A stretch of 64,000 nt of DNA from Tolypeutes matacus (taxonomy: Eukaryota > Chordata > Mammalia > Cingulata > Chlamyphoridae), in NCBI GenBank assembly GCA_026826555.1, contig JAKSZT010054396.1, positions 22,278,053-22,342,052 on the forward strand, in the 5' to 3' direction. Below the pieces are notes generated by a model. That model was not told the origin of the DNA, ran no database searches, and saw nothing but the letters and a program-made list of their open reading frames with translations. Position numbers and translations under genes: made by a program. Below, in pieces: positions 31,839 to 41,399 of this stretch (position 1 is the stretch's first letter; each line of letters opens with the position of its first letter).

Positions 31839-32498
31839 TGTTGGGTCTGGAGAAGTCACCCTGTGGGCTTTGTACCTCGTGGCTTTTCCAACTGAGGCAG
31901 GATGGAATAGAGACCTAAGGAGGAGGGGCAGAAAACCCAATAAGCCATACTAACACCACATGGTTAGAGAGGCTGAGGCAGGACGCTGACTTGCACCAGC
32001 AAGTTATCAGGGCGCAACTCACAGCACACACCCAGTGGCTGCGTTATCAGAAGGCAGCTAGCAACATCGTCAAGTAGCAGGAAAGAGGGAAGGGGCAGGA
32101 GGGGCAACCCCCCCCCTTCATATTACCTCACACCTCAAGGACAGTGGCCAGAGGCCAATTGCTGCCGGACAACAGGCCCTGCAGAGCTCGTGGACAGCAG
32201 CCAGAGACCAATCACCACCAGACAGCAGCCCCTAAGTCCCAAAGAGTTTTGATTCTTTGAATTTTCCTTGCTTTGTCTCAAATACACCAATCAGTGCAGA
32301 CCCAGGAGTCCTGTAGCCCAAAAAACAGGGGACCCCAGGGCAGAGTGTGCGTCTCTACCTTGAGCATGCCAGCACTCACGTATGAGTGTGTACTTTATTT
32401 TTATTAAACTCTTTTCTAGCTCTCTTATAACTGCAGTGCGTCTCTGAATCCTTTCTTACGACATAGCCAAAAACCTGGGCATCAACTCTGGCAACACA
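31839..32498 (+). repeat. ERV class I-like solo LTR
   Basis: A region starting tgttgggtctgg has two CCAAT boxes inside a 53-base tandem duplication (32139-32191 and 32192-32236), a third CCAAT at 32287, ATTAAA at 32403-32408, and a following GTGCGTCTCTGAATCC block typical of gammaretrovirus-like R/U5. No internal viral gene or primer-binding site follows. The 3' border is uncertain. Confidence 0.6.
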
Positions 32499-32649
32499 AC
32501 CAGCCTGGCAGACCTGCCTCTCCAGGTCATTCTCCTTCCTTCCCAGTGTCTCTTCTGGCTCAAAAGCTCCCAGCCTCACTTTCCCCATTTTTCTCTGCCT
32601 CTAACTGGGATGCCCTCATCTCTTAAAAGACAAAATAAAACAAACTAAA

Positions 32650-32960
32650 ATACTTAACCTTTTTTTTTTCAGTTCAAAAAGGAATAAATGTTCATTGTAG
32701 AAAACTTTAAAAATAGAGAAAAATACCAAACATGTAACTAAAAATAACTAAAATTACCTGTAATCCCATAATCAGATAACCACTGCACTTGACCAATCCT
32801 CTACTGTTGTAATTTGTTGTATCCTTCTTTGTAGACTTTTCTCTACATCTCAGATTAATACCTTTGAATGAATTTCTGATAATTGAAATACTGGGTCAAG
32901 TGACTTGAACTTTTAGAAGACTCAGTACAGATTTTCACTTATCTACTGTCTCCATCTAGC
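32650..32960 (-). repeat. L1M 3' region, reverse
   Basis: 'ggaataaatgttcattgtagaaaac', 'cctgtaatcccataatcagataacc' and 'aatactgggtcaagtgac' match reversed L1M 3' sequence. Confidence 0.65.
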
Positions 32961-32961
32961 T

Positions 32962-33270
32962 CTTACTCATGCAAATCAGCAACAGGGTGCCCTTATCTGT
33001 CTGGATACACTGGGTTCCCACATCCTGTGCTTGCCTGTCTCAAGTCAGCCATCCTATAGCTCTCCTGTGAGAACCTGCCTGGGACCTAAGCCTAGGGGGT
33101 ATGGCATTTTTTGCTCCTTTTCTGCAGTATCTGGACATTGGAGCCTTCCATAGTAGATGCACTGGACTGAGTTATTGCCTAAATTTCTTTGTATCAGGGC
33201 CTTGCATTTTGTAAGGTTTGGTTACTATCCTTTCACTACCATTCCTTCTCCAGGTGGAGCCCAGGGGCTA
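32962..33270. other. Single-copy sequence, nothing recognised
   Basis: No repeat landmark and no long open frame. Confidence 0.4.
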
Positions 33271-33286
33271 AAAAGGAATCAGGGGG

Positions 33287-33384
33287 AGGTCGGATCTAGC
33301 TCAACTGGTTGGGTGTCCGTCTCCCATATGGAGGGACCCGGGTTCGATTCCTGGGACCTCCTGGTAAAAAAAAAAAAAAAAAAA
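33287..33384 (+). repeat. tRNA-length SINE monomer with poly(A)
   Basis: The body is about 79 bases with A box TAGCTCAACTGG (33297-33308) and B box GGTTCGATTCC (33341-33351), followed only by A's. The TSD aaaaggaatcaggggg at 33271-33286 and 33385-33400 is perfect at 16 bases. Confidence 0.93.
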
Positions 33385-33534
33385 AAAAGGAATCAGGGGG
33401 GATGACTGAGCTCCTGTTTGGCAAAGGTATTCTTTAGTTGGGTCAATGGCTAAGAAATCTCAGCTGGAAACATGTTGATATTACATATGACCAGATGATA
33501 ATTTAATTTGCATTTTGCACCATTTTGTGCAGTC

Positions 33535-33745
33535 TAATAGAATAACACAGGATTTGGAGTTAGGAATCCTGGATTCTAGCTTTGGCTTTTCCACGAATTA
33601 ACTAAGTGACTTTGGGGATGTCACTGAACCTATTTGAGCTTCAGTCTCCTCATCTGTAAAATAAATAATAACAACGCCTTCAAGGTGTGGTTGTTGAGAT
33701 GCTGATGTGAGTGCTGGGCCAGTACTTTGATATGAAGGTATATCT
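33535..33745 (+). repeat. MIR
   Basis: 'atttggagttaggaatcctggattc', 'cttcagtctcctcatctgtaaaat' and 'aataataacaacgccttcaaggtgtggttgttgagatg' are in order. Confidence 0.85.
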
Positions 33746-34004
33746 GGAGGGGAGGTGGGTGCCATCCTCACAACTCCCTCTGAAGCTTGGCACGTTACTC
33801 GGCAACCTGTAGCTCTTTGCTGAGTTTCAGAACAGCCGCCCATGGACTTTGGGCCTCTGTGTGGACCTGTCTGGTGGGGATCATCAGGAACTGGACCAAT
33901 GGGCATAAATGAGGACATTGTTTACCATACAGATGCTCGTAGCAGTCATTTCTGCAGACTTCAAAGCTTCTAGTAAGGGCAACATGGTTCCAGCCATGAT
34001 CATC

Positions 34005-34260
34005 CAGGGACCTTGTGATGTTGTCAAATTATTTAACCTCCTCAGAGCCTCAGCCTCCTCATCTATGAAGCAGAGTGATAATGCCAAAGTGAATGCGACC
34101 CCCCCCCCCTTTTAAAAGCACTTACTGTGTGCTGGGCTAGATGCTAGGAATAAAACAGGAGCTCAGATAAACAAGGTTAGCCTTATAATATTCTTTATAT
34201 TAAATAAGAGTTCTGTAAATTCTTTAGCACAGTGCTTGGCATGATGGAGGGTTCAGTTCT
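34005..34260 (+). repeat. MIR, apparently split
   Basis: The core ('ctcctcagagcctcagcctcctcatctatgaagc') ends at a C-run (34098-34110). After 65-70 bases of reversed L2/MIR tail ('agcacttactgtgtgctgggctagatgc') a MIR end returns ('tttagcacagtgcttggcatg'). Confidence 0.55.
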
Positions 34261-34264
34261 CTTA

Positions 34265-34750
34265 TTATTTTGTATACTTGCAGGTTAAAGAAGCTGATGT
34301 AAGTTTTCCTGTAGTTGGGACAGTGAGGAGATTCAGGGACACATATGGGGCGTTTGTCCCACTCTGATGGGAATGCTACAGGCAAAGAGACACTCTTTGT
34401 CATGAGGGCTGTTCTCTCTGCTCTTGAAAAGCCGACCTAAGCTGCAGACAGGGTGCGGGCCAGGGCTGGGGAACGACCGTGCCACGGTGGTTCAGAGGGA
34501 GGCAGTTGTTCTGCCTCCGAAGGCCCCTCACAGGCTGGGCTGCAACTCACGCACGGTGGGCACATCTTTGTGCTGCTTGGTGGCTGGTCACGTGACTGGG
34601 AGCGAGGCCTCTGGTTAGGAAGTACAGAAGACTGTGAGCCAAAGGAGTAGTGCCTTTCTTCCACATGGCATGTCTGTGCTTTCTGAGGCAGGGCCACATT
34701 GGAAAACAGAGATGGAATAAAGCATCCGCTCCACGTGTGCCCCTGTGAAC
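34265..34750. other. Single-copy GC-moderate sequence
   Basis: A 106-codon minus-strand frame (34437-34757) and overlapping plus frames. No domain, no CpG island, no repeat. Confidence 0.4.
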
Positions 34751-34754
34751 CTGG

Positions 34755-34925
34755 CACTTTCCAAGGTTATTTCATTCAGTTTCCTTGCATGGGAGGTATT
34801 AGCACCTAATTTTAACAGATGAAGGAATGGAGGCTCAGAGGCTTGTTCAATGTCCCGTGGCCAGTCTATCCGTGATAGAACCAGGATTTGAGTCTGGACC
34901 TTTCTGATTCTAGTAGAATGCTAAG
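34755..34925 (-). repeat. MIR, reverse
   Basis: 'ttatttcattcagtttcc', 'gaatggaggctcagaggcttg', 'tagaaccaggatttgagtctgg' form the reversed core. Confidence 0.8.
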
Positions 34926-35154
34926 GAGTGGGCCTTAACAGTGTGGCATTTGATCTGAGCAGGTGCTGTACCACTGAGTACTGCCCAGTCAGTCTGTCTG
35001 GGGCTGATCACCCAGTCAAAGAATTGATCAGGAGTCTCCAGCTCCTTGTTTCTCTCCTGATGCCTTTTTGGTCATTTCACTACTTGTCCCCAACCACAGA
35101 GGTTGGGTCCCCTTGGCCTCTTACACAAAACATGCTAGCAAGAATATTGTTTGG

Positions 35155-35441
35155 GGGGAGTGGATGTGGCTCAAGTAGTTGAGTACCTGTCTCCCACATG
35201 GAAGTCACGGGTTTGTTTCCCGGTGCCTCCTAAAGAAAACAGACAACAAGCAGACAGCGAGCAGAGAACGAGCAAAAAACCCAAGCAGACAACAAGCAAA
35301 AACAAACCAGCAGACAATGAGCAAACCATGAGCAAACATATGAGGGAGCCAACTCAGGGGAGCCGATGTGGCTCAGTGGTTGAGCGCAGGCCTCTTGCAT
35401 GCAAGGTCCTGGGTTCAATCCCCAGTCCTGGTACCTCAAAA
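35155..35441 (+). repeat. Dimeric tRNA-derived SINE
   Basis: Unit 1 is near 35160-35232 ('gatgtggctcaagtagttgagt', B box-like GGTTTGTTTCCC). The linker 35236-35345 is rich in 'cagacaacaag' and 'gagcaaac' variants. Unit 2 is at about 35354-35438 ('gatgtggctcagtggttgagcg', B box GGTTCAATCCC). A short poly(A) follows. The TSD is diverged (aatattgtttgg / aatgttgcttgg). Confidence 0.85.
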
Positions 35442-35444
35442 AAA

Positions 35445-35715
35445 AATGTTGCTTGGAGTGGGTGGACAAGCTTAGAGGGCAAGCTCTGCATCGGGAAGAA
35501 GCATAAACATACACCTCCATGCCTCGGGCCCAGGGGCTAATGCACTGGGCAGCAAAACCATTAAGTAGGCTGGAAAGTGGTATGGAGTAGCCAGAATCCT
35601 CCATGATGAGATATGATTGAGACTGACACAACTGGACAGACTTCTTTCCTTCCCTCCCTTTCTGCTTCCCTTCCTCCCTCTCCCCACCCCTTCCTTCCTT
35701 CCATAAGGACTCATG
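35445..35715. other. Single-copy sequence with CT tract
   Basis: A pyrimidine-rich run lies at 35640-35705. The 169-codon minus-strand frame (35230-35739) crosses the SINE and is spurious. Confidence 0.45.
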
Positions 35716-35717
35716 GC

Positions 35718-36065
35718 CTGCCTGCACTAGGCACGGCATTCACTGGAGATACAACAGTGATAAGGCCACCATGGTCCCTCTTTTGTGGTGCTTATGGTCA
35801 ATGGATAAGACAGAGAAACCAACGCACCACTGATCCAGTTCAGTGTGAGAAGTGCTCTGAGAAGGGAAGCACTGACAGGAGGGACACCCATCCAGATTTG
35901 GAGAGAGTCAGGGAAAGCTTCCTGCAGGAAGCCAAGGCTGCAGAACGCATGTGAATTAGCCTGGCAAAGGTGGAGGATGGGGGTAGGGTGGGTGGAGGCG
36001 TAAGTGGAGAAGAGCATTCTAGGTAAAAGTACAAACATTTATAAAGGCCTGGAAGGAAGGGAAGG
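35718..36065 (-). repeat. L2 3' region, reverse
   Basis: 'tgcactaggcacggcattcactggag', 'ccatggtccctcttttgtggtgc', 'gagagagtcagggaaagcttcctgcagg' and 'gaagagcattctaggtaaaag' are reversed L2 landmarks. Confidence 0.8.
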
Positions 36066-36079
36066 ATTTGGGGGGAGTG

Positions 36080-36300
36080 ATTGAGAGCGGAAATGTTGAC
36101 TTCCAGGGCCTTCTCCAGCCCTGATGGGCATGAGGTCTACGTGAGTGCCGATTTCCCCCCTTGCCCACCCCTGCTCTGTCCCCTCCCTTTCACAGGTGTT
36201 GCCCTCACGCGCACTCCCCAGTAAACATCCGGAACACTGAACTCTGACTCAGAGCCTGCTTCCTGGGGAAGCCAAACTGCAACATGCATTACATAAGATC
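36080..36300 (+). repeat. Possible LTR 3' tail, family uncertain
   Basis: 'ccctttcacaggtgttgccctc', 'agtaaacatccggaacactg' and 'ctgacttagagcctgcttcctgg'-like text at 36246 recall the end of an ancient MaLR-type LTR. Weak. Confidence 0.3.
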
Positions 36301-36429
36301 TAGCAGCAGGTCTGATAGCCACCGTAATTTTGAAGCAGTGTTGAGCAGAGATGTTATTTGGAGATGTCCGCAACTCCTGTAATGTGATCTACTGTGCTTT
36401 GTTGTCTATGTACATGTTGAAAGAAACAT

Positions 36430-36545
36430 TAAATTCCAGTTACAGGTTAGTGAAGAGCTTTTTTTTCCTATCCAAGTTCATGAACTTCCTTGAATTCTAT
36501 CCATTGACACCCAAGGGTCCATGGACTGTAGGCTAAAAAACCCCA
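36430..36545. repeat. Possible hAT-like fragment (weak)
   Basis: 'ctatccattgacacccaagggtccatggactgtagg' resembles the 'gggtccatgg' block of a common hAT element. No defined ends. Confidence 0.3.
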
Positions 36546-36689
36546 ATTTAAAGAAAATTTGGAAGAGAGAGAGAGAAAGAAACGGTACCTAGATAGATTA
36601 GTCCAAAAGTTGAGAATGGTGGGAAAGGAAAAAAGTCCACATCCACTTAACTAACAATTATGCCATGTTGTATTATGTAATACATACAT

Positions 36690-37128
36690 ACATATGTTTG
36701 TATTAAGAGATTTATTATGAGGAATTAATTTACGCAACTACACAACTATGGGGGCTGGCAAGTAATTCCACAGGGCAGGCCACAAGCTGGAAACTCTGAT
36801 AAAGGTGATTCTGAAATCTGACTAGTTCATATTCCCTGGGGAAGCTTGTTTACTGAACTTGAGGCAGAAATTCTGATTTCTGAAATTCTCAGTTCTGGCT
36901 TTTAAAACCTCGGACTGACTGGATGAGGAGACTGCCCACATTGCTGAGGGCAATCTCCTTTGTTGATTGTAAATGCAATCAGCCATAAACACAATCAACT
37001 GATTATAGATGCAAATCCATCTACAAAATACTGTCACAATACCAATCAGGCTAGCACTTGCTTGATCAAACCAACAACTGGACACCATAACCTTAACAAG
37101 TTGATATATGAAATTAAGCATCAAATCA
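36690..37128 (+). repeat. LTR-like repeat, 'TGTATTAGTC' family (copy 2)
   Basis: Shares blocks with 14556-15007: 'acaggcaggc/gggcaggccacaag', 'ggaaactctgataaagg', 'actggatgaggagactgccc', 'gcaatcagccataaacac' and 'caagttgatatatgaaattaagc'. The 5' terminus is missing. Confidence 0.6.
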
Positions 37129-37147
37129 GGTTTAGCAAAGAAAAATA

Positions 37148-37298
37148 TAGGATGTCCAGTTAAATTGGAATTTCAACTGAACAATGAATACTTTTTTAGG
37201 GTAAGTAAGTCCCATGCAATATTTGGGATATACTAATACTAAAAAATAAGTTATTGTTTATATGAAATTCAAATTTAACTGGACATCCTGTATTTTAC
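37148..37298. repeat. Palindromic MITE-like DNA element
   Basis: The left end 'ataggatgtccagttaaatt' and the right end 'aatttaactggacatcctgt' are inverted repeats around an AT-rich centre ('agtcccatgcaatatttggg'). Transcripts would fold as a long hairpin. No coding capacity. Family not certain. Confidence 0.65.
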
Positions 37299-37359
37299 CT
37301 GGCAGCACTAATTTAACACCTCTGTTGCTTCCCTACTTCTGAGACCACATGACCTACCT

Positions 37360-37575
37360 GAGGAAATATAAGAGCCTTGGAATTGGTCTTTAGTCTTGGC
37401 TCTGACCAGCTGTGTGACATTGGACAAATCACTTGTCTTACCTGAGCTTTATTTCCTTGTCTATCAAATGAAGCTTAGTACTCACATCATAGAGAGCACA
37501 TTATAATATAGTGCATGAAAAATCTATTTCAGAAACGATAGTGCCTCATGTGGATGGTTATTATTGCTACCTGGA
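37360..37575 (+). repeat. MIR
   Basis: 'ccttggaattggtctttagtcttggctctg', 'ccagctgtgtgacattggac', 'acctgagctttatttccttgtc' and a 3' part to 'ggttattattgctacc'. Confidence 0.82.
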
Positions 37576-37579
37576 AAAG

Positions 37580-38110
37580 GATTCCTAAGCTCTGGTAAGC
37601 CATTAAAATCAAGTCCTGGAGGGGCAATCTAAGTGTTTGAATCTAAATAAACTAATATAGCAGTTCAGTTTGCTATGGAAATTAGCTAGTTTAGGAAATT
37701 AGTTTATTTATAGGTATACCCACAAGTTTCAGGTTAACTGGTTTCTAAACTCTTTTAAAGTCTCTTGACCCAAACTGTGGTTGGTTTGGAGGAATTTATG
37801 CCATTCCAGCAAAATGTATGGCCACAGGGAAACTTTGGACAATAAAACACTCAGAGAAGTGGAATTTGCTGTGTCTGAATTGGGTATTCATTTTTTCTCC
37901 CTAGAATTATTTACTATTGAATTTATTTGTAGGTGTTACCTTCATCAGAATAATTCAAATATATTTGATTACACATATTTATCAGGATGGGGTGCAATAA
38001 ATATTTAAACATTTTTTTGTAAATTATGTTTATTATAACATTTGCTATGTGTCAACCTGGCCTGTGACCACATGCTATGTTGCCCATGCTTCTGAGCAAG
38101 CTGGGGCTTT
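37580..38110. other. AT-rich single-copy sequence
   Basis: No repeat landmark and no gene. The stretch includes a short near-repeat 'tagctagtttaggaaattagtttatt' at 37684. Confidence 0.35.
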
Positions 38111-38124
38111 ATAACCAGTGATTC

Positions 38125-38410
38125 AATCCTCTGTCAACTCCCAGAACACACAAACACTTTCCCATCTGAGGTGCCTCTGCCTGGAATGTTTTGCTGGGTG
38201 TTTGCATGGCTGGCTCCTCCCCAAGTCCACCTCCTCATGGAGGCTTTCTCTGACCTCTCTACATAAATTAGGTTCTCCAGTTGTTTCCATCACAACATCT
38301 TGTTATTGGTTCATAACACTTTCAGGACGTCTATTTATTTTGTATCTTGTTTACTTATTTATTTTAGTATTTCATTATATCTAACATGCCCTGGATAGTA
38401 GGAGGCTCTG
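38125..38410 (+). repeat. L2 3' region
   Basis: 'tctgcctggaatgttttgctgg', 'gcatggctggctcctcccc', 'cctcatggaggctttctctgacc', 'ttatttattttagtatttc' and 'ccctggatagtaggaggctctg' follow the L2 order well. Confidence 0.88.
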
Positions 38411-38419
38411 TTGTTTTAT

Positions 38420-38990
38420 ATACCACTAAAAGAGAGAGAAAAAAAGTGTTACAAATTAAACTGTGACATTAATGATAGCCCTGTGTCATGCATGGATTGG
38501 TCACAGTAGGATCTCGTTGTTTTGAGATGGCTTTCATCTATTTTAAGGGTTTGGCAGTTTCTCAGTACTGACACTTGCTTTGCTTAGAGCGTGATGGGCA
38601 ATCCATCAGTAAAACACAGCTTCATATATTGTGCTTATCTTTCCACAGAACATTTGGTTGTTACTTTGCAAGAAAATGTGGGTTGGTATTCCCTCCTCCA
38701 ATGATGAATATCAGATTTACGTCTTATTGTCGGTTCCATGTCTTTTTGTTTACAAATCAGAGACTATTCTTTTCGAAAACATTTTAGCTGGCAGTTAAGC
38801 TCAACCCGTGCCATACCAACAATGCACATAACTCAACTGAAGCGATGGCAATGTGGACTCCTCTAAGTTTGCACAGACTTAGACATGACAAATATGTCAC
38901 AGCCATGGTCTAGCCAACAGCATTTGTAAGATATAGTCCAAGCCCAGAGATATTAAATATGAACAAATATATGTCTTAGAATTGATGTTT
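38420..38990. other. Single-copy sequence, nothing recognised
   Basis: A short GA/A run at 38427-38445. No gene or repeat. Confidence 0.4.
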
Positions 38991-38994
38991 CCTC

Positions 38995-39112
38995 TACCAG
39001 GGAGCTGGGTCCTTGTCTGATGTGTCTGCCACGTGTGCCCAATACTGAGCACAATTTTGGTGCACAGAGGATACTCAGTAAATGTGTGTGAAATAAATGG
39101 AGGAATTAATGT
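38995..39112 (+). repeat. L2 3' tail
   Basis: 'accagggagctgggtccttgtctg', 'gcccaatactgagcacaatttt' and 'ggatactcagtaaatgtgtgtgaaataaatgg' mark the L2 end. Confidence 0.72.
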
Positions 39113-39119
39113 CATTCTG

Positions 39120-39620
39120 GAAACTCTGATAACATGGCCATTTTATTAACTGTGTAACTTATTAAAGTCTTACGGAAATAAAATAGTTCATAAATAACCA
39201 CTACTATTTCTGAAAACCCCTTTGTTCTACAGTTCATTTAATTGGCGATATCAATTGCCCAGACAAAAAATTTTGACTGGTAAACATAATGATAGGTTCT
39301 CACTGATAGAATTCTCATTAACATGTTATGTAATACTTTAGTACTTTTTAGCTTCCAAACACAGACATGAGATCACTGATGACATGACAGGGGGACTCTT
39401 GATTATGGTCACCAAGCAGTATAAATTCAGGAGTGTAGGGGACAGAGTTGCCTCCATGGAAATGATATGACAAAGCACTCAGAATTCACAGAGGGTCTTG
39501 GCTTGTTGAAGAAATGGCAAGTGATAATATTGCAATTATAATTTAGAAAAGCATGAAATAACTAGGGCTGAGCCAGTGGTGATAGGAAATGAATTTTGAA
39601 AAGGAAAAACAGAAAAATAT
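39120..39620. other. Single-copy AT-rich sequence
   Basis: No repeat or gene recognised. Confidence 0.4.
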
Positions 39621-39624
39621 TTTT

Positions 39625-39808
39625 AGGTCTGAAGCACTTAGCACATGCTTATTTAAGCCTCACAGCAGCCTTTGAATTAAGTATTATTTGCTTTGTTTTA
39701 CAAATGGGGAAACTGAGATTCAGAGAGAGCAACCTGCCCATATCTAATAGGCGGCTACCCTAGGATTCTACCCTTCTTGATTCCACAGTTATTGCTTCCC
39801 TAATCTCT
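39625..39808 (-). repeat. MIR, reverse
   Basis: 'agcacttagcacatgc', 'aagcctcacagcagcctttgaatt', 'caaatggggaaactgagattcagagag' and 'ctaggattctaccc' are the reversed MIR. Confidence 0.85.
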
Positions 39809-39814
39809 GCTGTC

Positions 39815-40520
39815 TTAGAAAACCTGGGATTTGTGGAAAGTCTGCTGGGAGTCAACGGTCATTCAGGATGTCTCAGGCCAGTCCTGGAGTTAGAATGGAG
39901 AACTGGCTCATCACCTGGAGAGAAGTCAAGTTGGTGAGTTTGATGGCTTCTAGTCTATCTGAACCATCAGCAGTGGACTGATTTGTTTCCCAGCCAACAC
40001 TGAGAATGTGTGGCTTTGGGTACAATAACAAAGAAAGTGTTCTGATGTGTCCCTCACCATTCCCTGCATATCACCCTCATTTCACTTCATTTGGCTTGTT
40101 TTAGATTATTAGTTCTTTTGGCAGTTGCTAAAAGAGTCATTGCACAAGGTCTGCCTGGATATAGTACTGTACACAAATGCAGTTGGTTGCTGTGAATGAA
40201 GGAGCTCGGTCTACAATTTGCACTAAAAAGAGGCTGGGCAAGCAGCCTGGGTGAAAAGAAATGGGGACATATAGAAGAATAGAAGGACAAAGCAGTAAGA
40301 GTAAAGGGTTAAAAAACAAAAAGAAACCTGTGCTGAAAGACCAAGGTCTTTCTCAGAACACTGAGGGATTCTTTACACACTGAGCTGGGAAGGGTGCAAA
40401 GACAAATGCGGAGTAAAAGACATCAAAGAATATGGGACAAATGGGAACGTGGCTGGAAACAACTCTCAGCCCCCGGCATTGCCTTGGGGATGGATGCAAC
40501 TTTTTTTTCAGAGCAAAGAT
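39815..40520. other. Single-copy sequence, no gene seen
   Basis: Short minus-strand frames at 40087-40541 have no domain. Confidence 0.4.
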
Positions 40521-40529
40521 GACACACTC

Positions 40530-40560
40530 AAATATTCCCATATGAACTATGGGAATATTT
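40530..40560. other. Perfect 12-base inverted repeat
   Basis: aaatattcccat (40530-40541) and atgggaatattt (40549-40560) are exact reverse complements around a 7-base loop (atgaact). Not followed by a T-run, so not a terminator of any known type. Meaning unknown. Confidence 0.9.
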
Positions 40561-40564
40561 CATC

Positions 40565-40965
40565 TATGAATGAATCAATGAATGAATTTTAAAAAATAAA
40601 GGGAGTGAGAATGTGCATGTGGGAAAAGCAAAGAGCTAACTAGAAAAAACACTTTATATTTAGCAAGATATGAGGGCTAAGGAGCTCCCCACCCCTACGA
40701 TGACCACTGAGCACCGGTATAACTCTCTGATATTTCTGTTTAGGTCATTTGTCATGGACAGAACTGGGCTCGACTAACTATTGCTCTAGGGATGAGTGGC
40801 TTGATTTGACTGTAGAGCGGCAGTGCCTGGTAGAGTCTGGATTTTAAAGTTATTGAAAAATTGCCCTTTTTCCATTCCAGTGGAGAAGGTGGAATTTGTC
40901 CTAGGAGCCACTTTCACTTTGTTTTAAAAAGGACTGCTTTAGTGGTCTTCATTATCCAAAGTGCT
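40565..40965. other. Single-copy sequence, nothing recognised
   Basis: A GAAT-rich start (40566-40592) and otherwise ordinary sequence. Confidence 0.4.
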
Positions 40966-40970
40966 GTGTT

Positions 40971-41395
40971 TTTTTGTTTTTTTGTTTTTTTTAACTTTAA
41001 TTTTAAAGGAATTTTAGATTCCAGAAAAGTTACATTGAAAATATAGGGGATTCTCATATCCCCCAACCCCTCCTCCTCTCACATTTTCCCTTATTAAAAA
41101 CATCTTTCATTAGTTATGGCACATTTGTTAGAATTGATGTGCAAATATTGAAGCATTGCTACTAACCATGGTCTATAGTTTACATTATGGTTTACACTTG
41201 GCACCATACAATTTTATAGGTTTTGACAAAATGTACAATGGCTTGTATCTGTCATTGCAAAGTCATGCAGACAATTCTAATGTCCCAAAAATGGCCCCAT
41301 GTTATATCTGTTCTTCCCTCCCCCTCCCCTAAGAACCTCTGGTGACCACTGCCTTTATATCAATGTTACAAGATATTTTTTCTCTTTTGGTTAGA
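40971..41395 (-). repeat. L1 3' UTR, reverse
   Basis: It begins with a T-rich (poly(A)) start, then 'attttagattccagaaaag', 'ttctcatatcccccaacccc', 'tagttatggcacatttgttag', 'ggttttgacaaaatgtac'. This is a reversed L1MA/MB-like 3' UTR. Confidence 0.75.
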
Positions 41396-41399
41396 AAGA

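Noticed and set aside
31839..32498. A complete endogenous retrovirus
   Set aside because: Only LTR-like sequence is present. No primer-binding site or gag, pol or env follows, so it is called a solo LTR.
35236..35345. A CRISPR-like array in the repetitive linker
   Set aside because: Short degenerate units with no equal spacers, in a mammalian SINE linker.
35230..35739. A 169-codon minus-strand open frame
   Set aside because: It crosses the dimeric SINE and its linker, so it cannot be an ancestral coding exon.
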